A DNA stretch of 64,000 bases. Source: Rossellomorea sp. BNER. GTDB lineage: Bacteria > Bacillota > Bacilli > Bacillales > Bacillaceae_B. This document shows, piece after piece, positions 63,885 through 64,000 of this stretch; the stretch's first letter is position 1; each line of letters opens with the position of its first letter. A program made the translations under genes and the position numbers. A model generated the notes under the pieces. The model was not told the DNA's origin and ran no database searches. It saw only the letters and a program-made list of their open reading frames with translations. The stretch covers positions 19,440 to 83,439 of the forward strand of contig JANAVG010000016.1 in assembly GCA_024213275.1 (NCBI GenBank). Direction: 5' to 3'.

Positions 63885-64000
63885 CACTTTAACGCTTTAC
63901 CCAGTCCGAGAACCGTCCCTCACCGCTTTAACGCTTTACCCAGTTCGAGAACCGTCCCTCACCGCTTTAACGCTTTACCCAGTTCGAGAACCGTCCCTCA
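63885..64000. repeat. 39-bp tandem repeat array running off the window edge
   Basis: Three consecutive units (starts at 63885, 63924 and 63963) share CTTTAACGCTTTACCCAG followed by GAGAACCGTCCCTCAC. Units 2 and 3 are identical over the visible bases, and unit 1 differs by two bases. The last unit is cut at 38 bases by the window end. Two plus-strand frames stay open (39 is a multiple of 3), but there is no start signal. Confidence 0.9.

Noticed and set aside
63885..64000. CRISPR array
   Set aside because: The repeat units are contiguous with no unique spacers between them, and no cas genes are present in the window.

Overview
The window is a low-GC Firmicutes chromosome segment. Gene content and gene order identify it as a Bacillus relative (family Bacillaceae). 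It is almost colinear, in inverted orientation, with the Bacillus subtilis ykuL–ylbE interval as I remember that genome. Most genes lie on the minus strand. I see no rRNA, tRNA, complete insertion sequence, prophage or CRISPR array. This is mainly conserved core chromosome, and the unusual material lies in the intergenic regions.

Layout. 1–6600: the ylb genes (ylbE, D, C, B, A) plus a thioesterase, an AI-2E-family permease and a GNAT acetyltransferase. 6757–14837: the haem A / caa3 cytochrome oxidase block (DUF420 protein, ctaG, ctaF, E, D, C, B and divergent ctaA). 14876–19683: pyruvate carboxylase and ftsW. 19977–28105: the yla group (ylaN, glutaminase, ylaL-like, phoH-like ylaK, ylaJ, ylaI, ylaH, typA, ylaF). 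28315–34040: inositol monophosphatase, ykzI, yktB, yktA, a nitronate monooxygenase-like protein, speA, and an SR1-type RNA encoding the SR1P peptide. 34285–42654: a polysaccharide deacetylase lipoprotein, slp, the pdhABCD operon and ykyA. 42890–47887: peptide deformylase, a Cof-type HAD phosphatase, a 23-codon cationic peptide gene, rpoY–rnjA and ktrC. 48123–54597: cytochrome bd oxidase genes behind a perfect Rex operator, then a heterodimeric ABC exporter (yknUV-like). 54799–63765: ykuV, ykuU, ykuT, the lysine/DAP genes dapL and dapD, ccpC with a CcpC-type box, a TauE/SafE permease, an EmrB-type efflux pump, a CBS protein and a 47-aa zinc-ribbon protein. A 39-bp tandem repeat runs off the right end.

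Functional theme. Many genes concern central carbon flux and respiration: pyruvate carboxylase, pyruvate dehydrogenase, two terminal oxidases and haem A synthesis. Recognisable redox and carbon control sites fit this: a Rex site at cydA, CcpN-like and cre-like sites at SR1, and a CcpC dyad at ccpC.

Intergenic structure. Three dispersed palindromic repeat families occur. Family A has a central hairpin whose arms differ between copies but stay complementary. Family B is MITE-like with terminal inverted repeats. Family C sits between convergent genes. Several start codons were moved downstream to the best ribosome-binding site. One (ylbC) was moved upstream to an apparent CTG start that restores a membrane anchor. 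All calls rest on reading the sequence and remembered family knowledge; no search was run.
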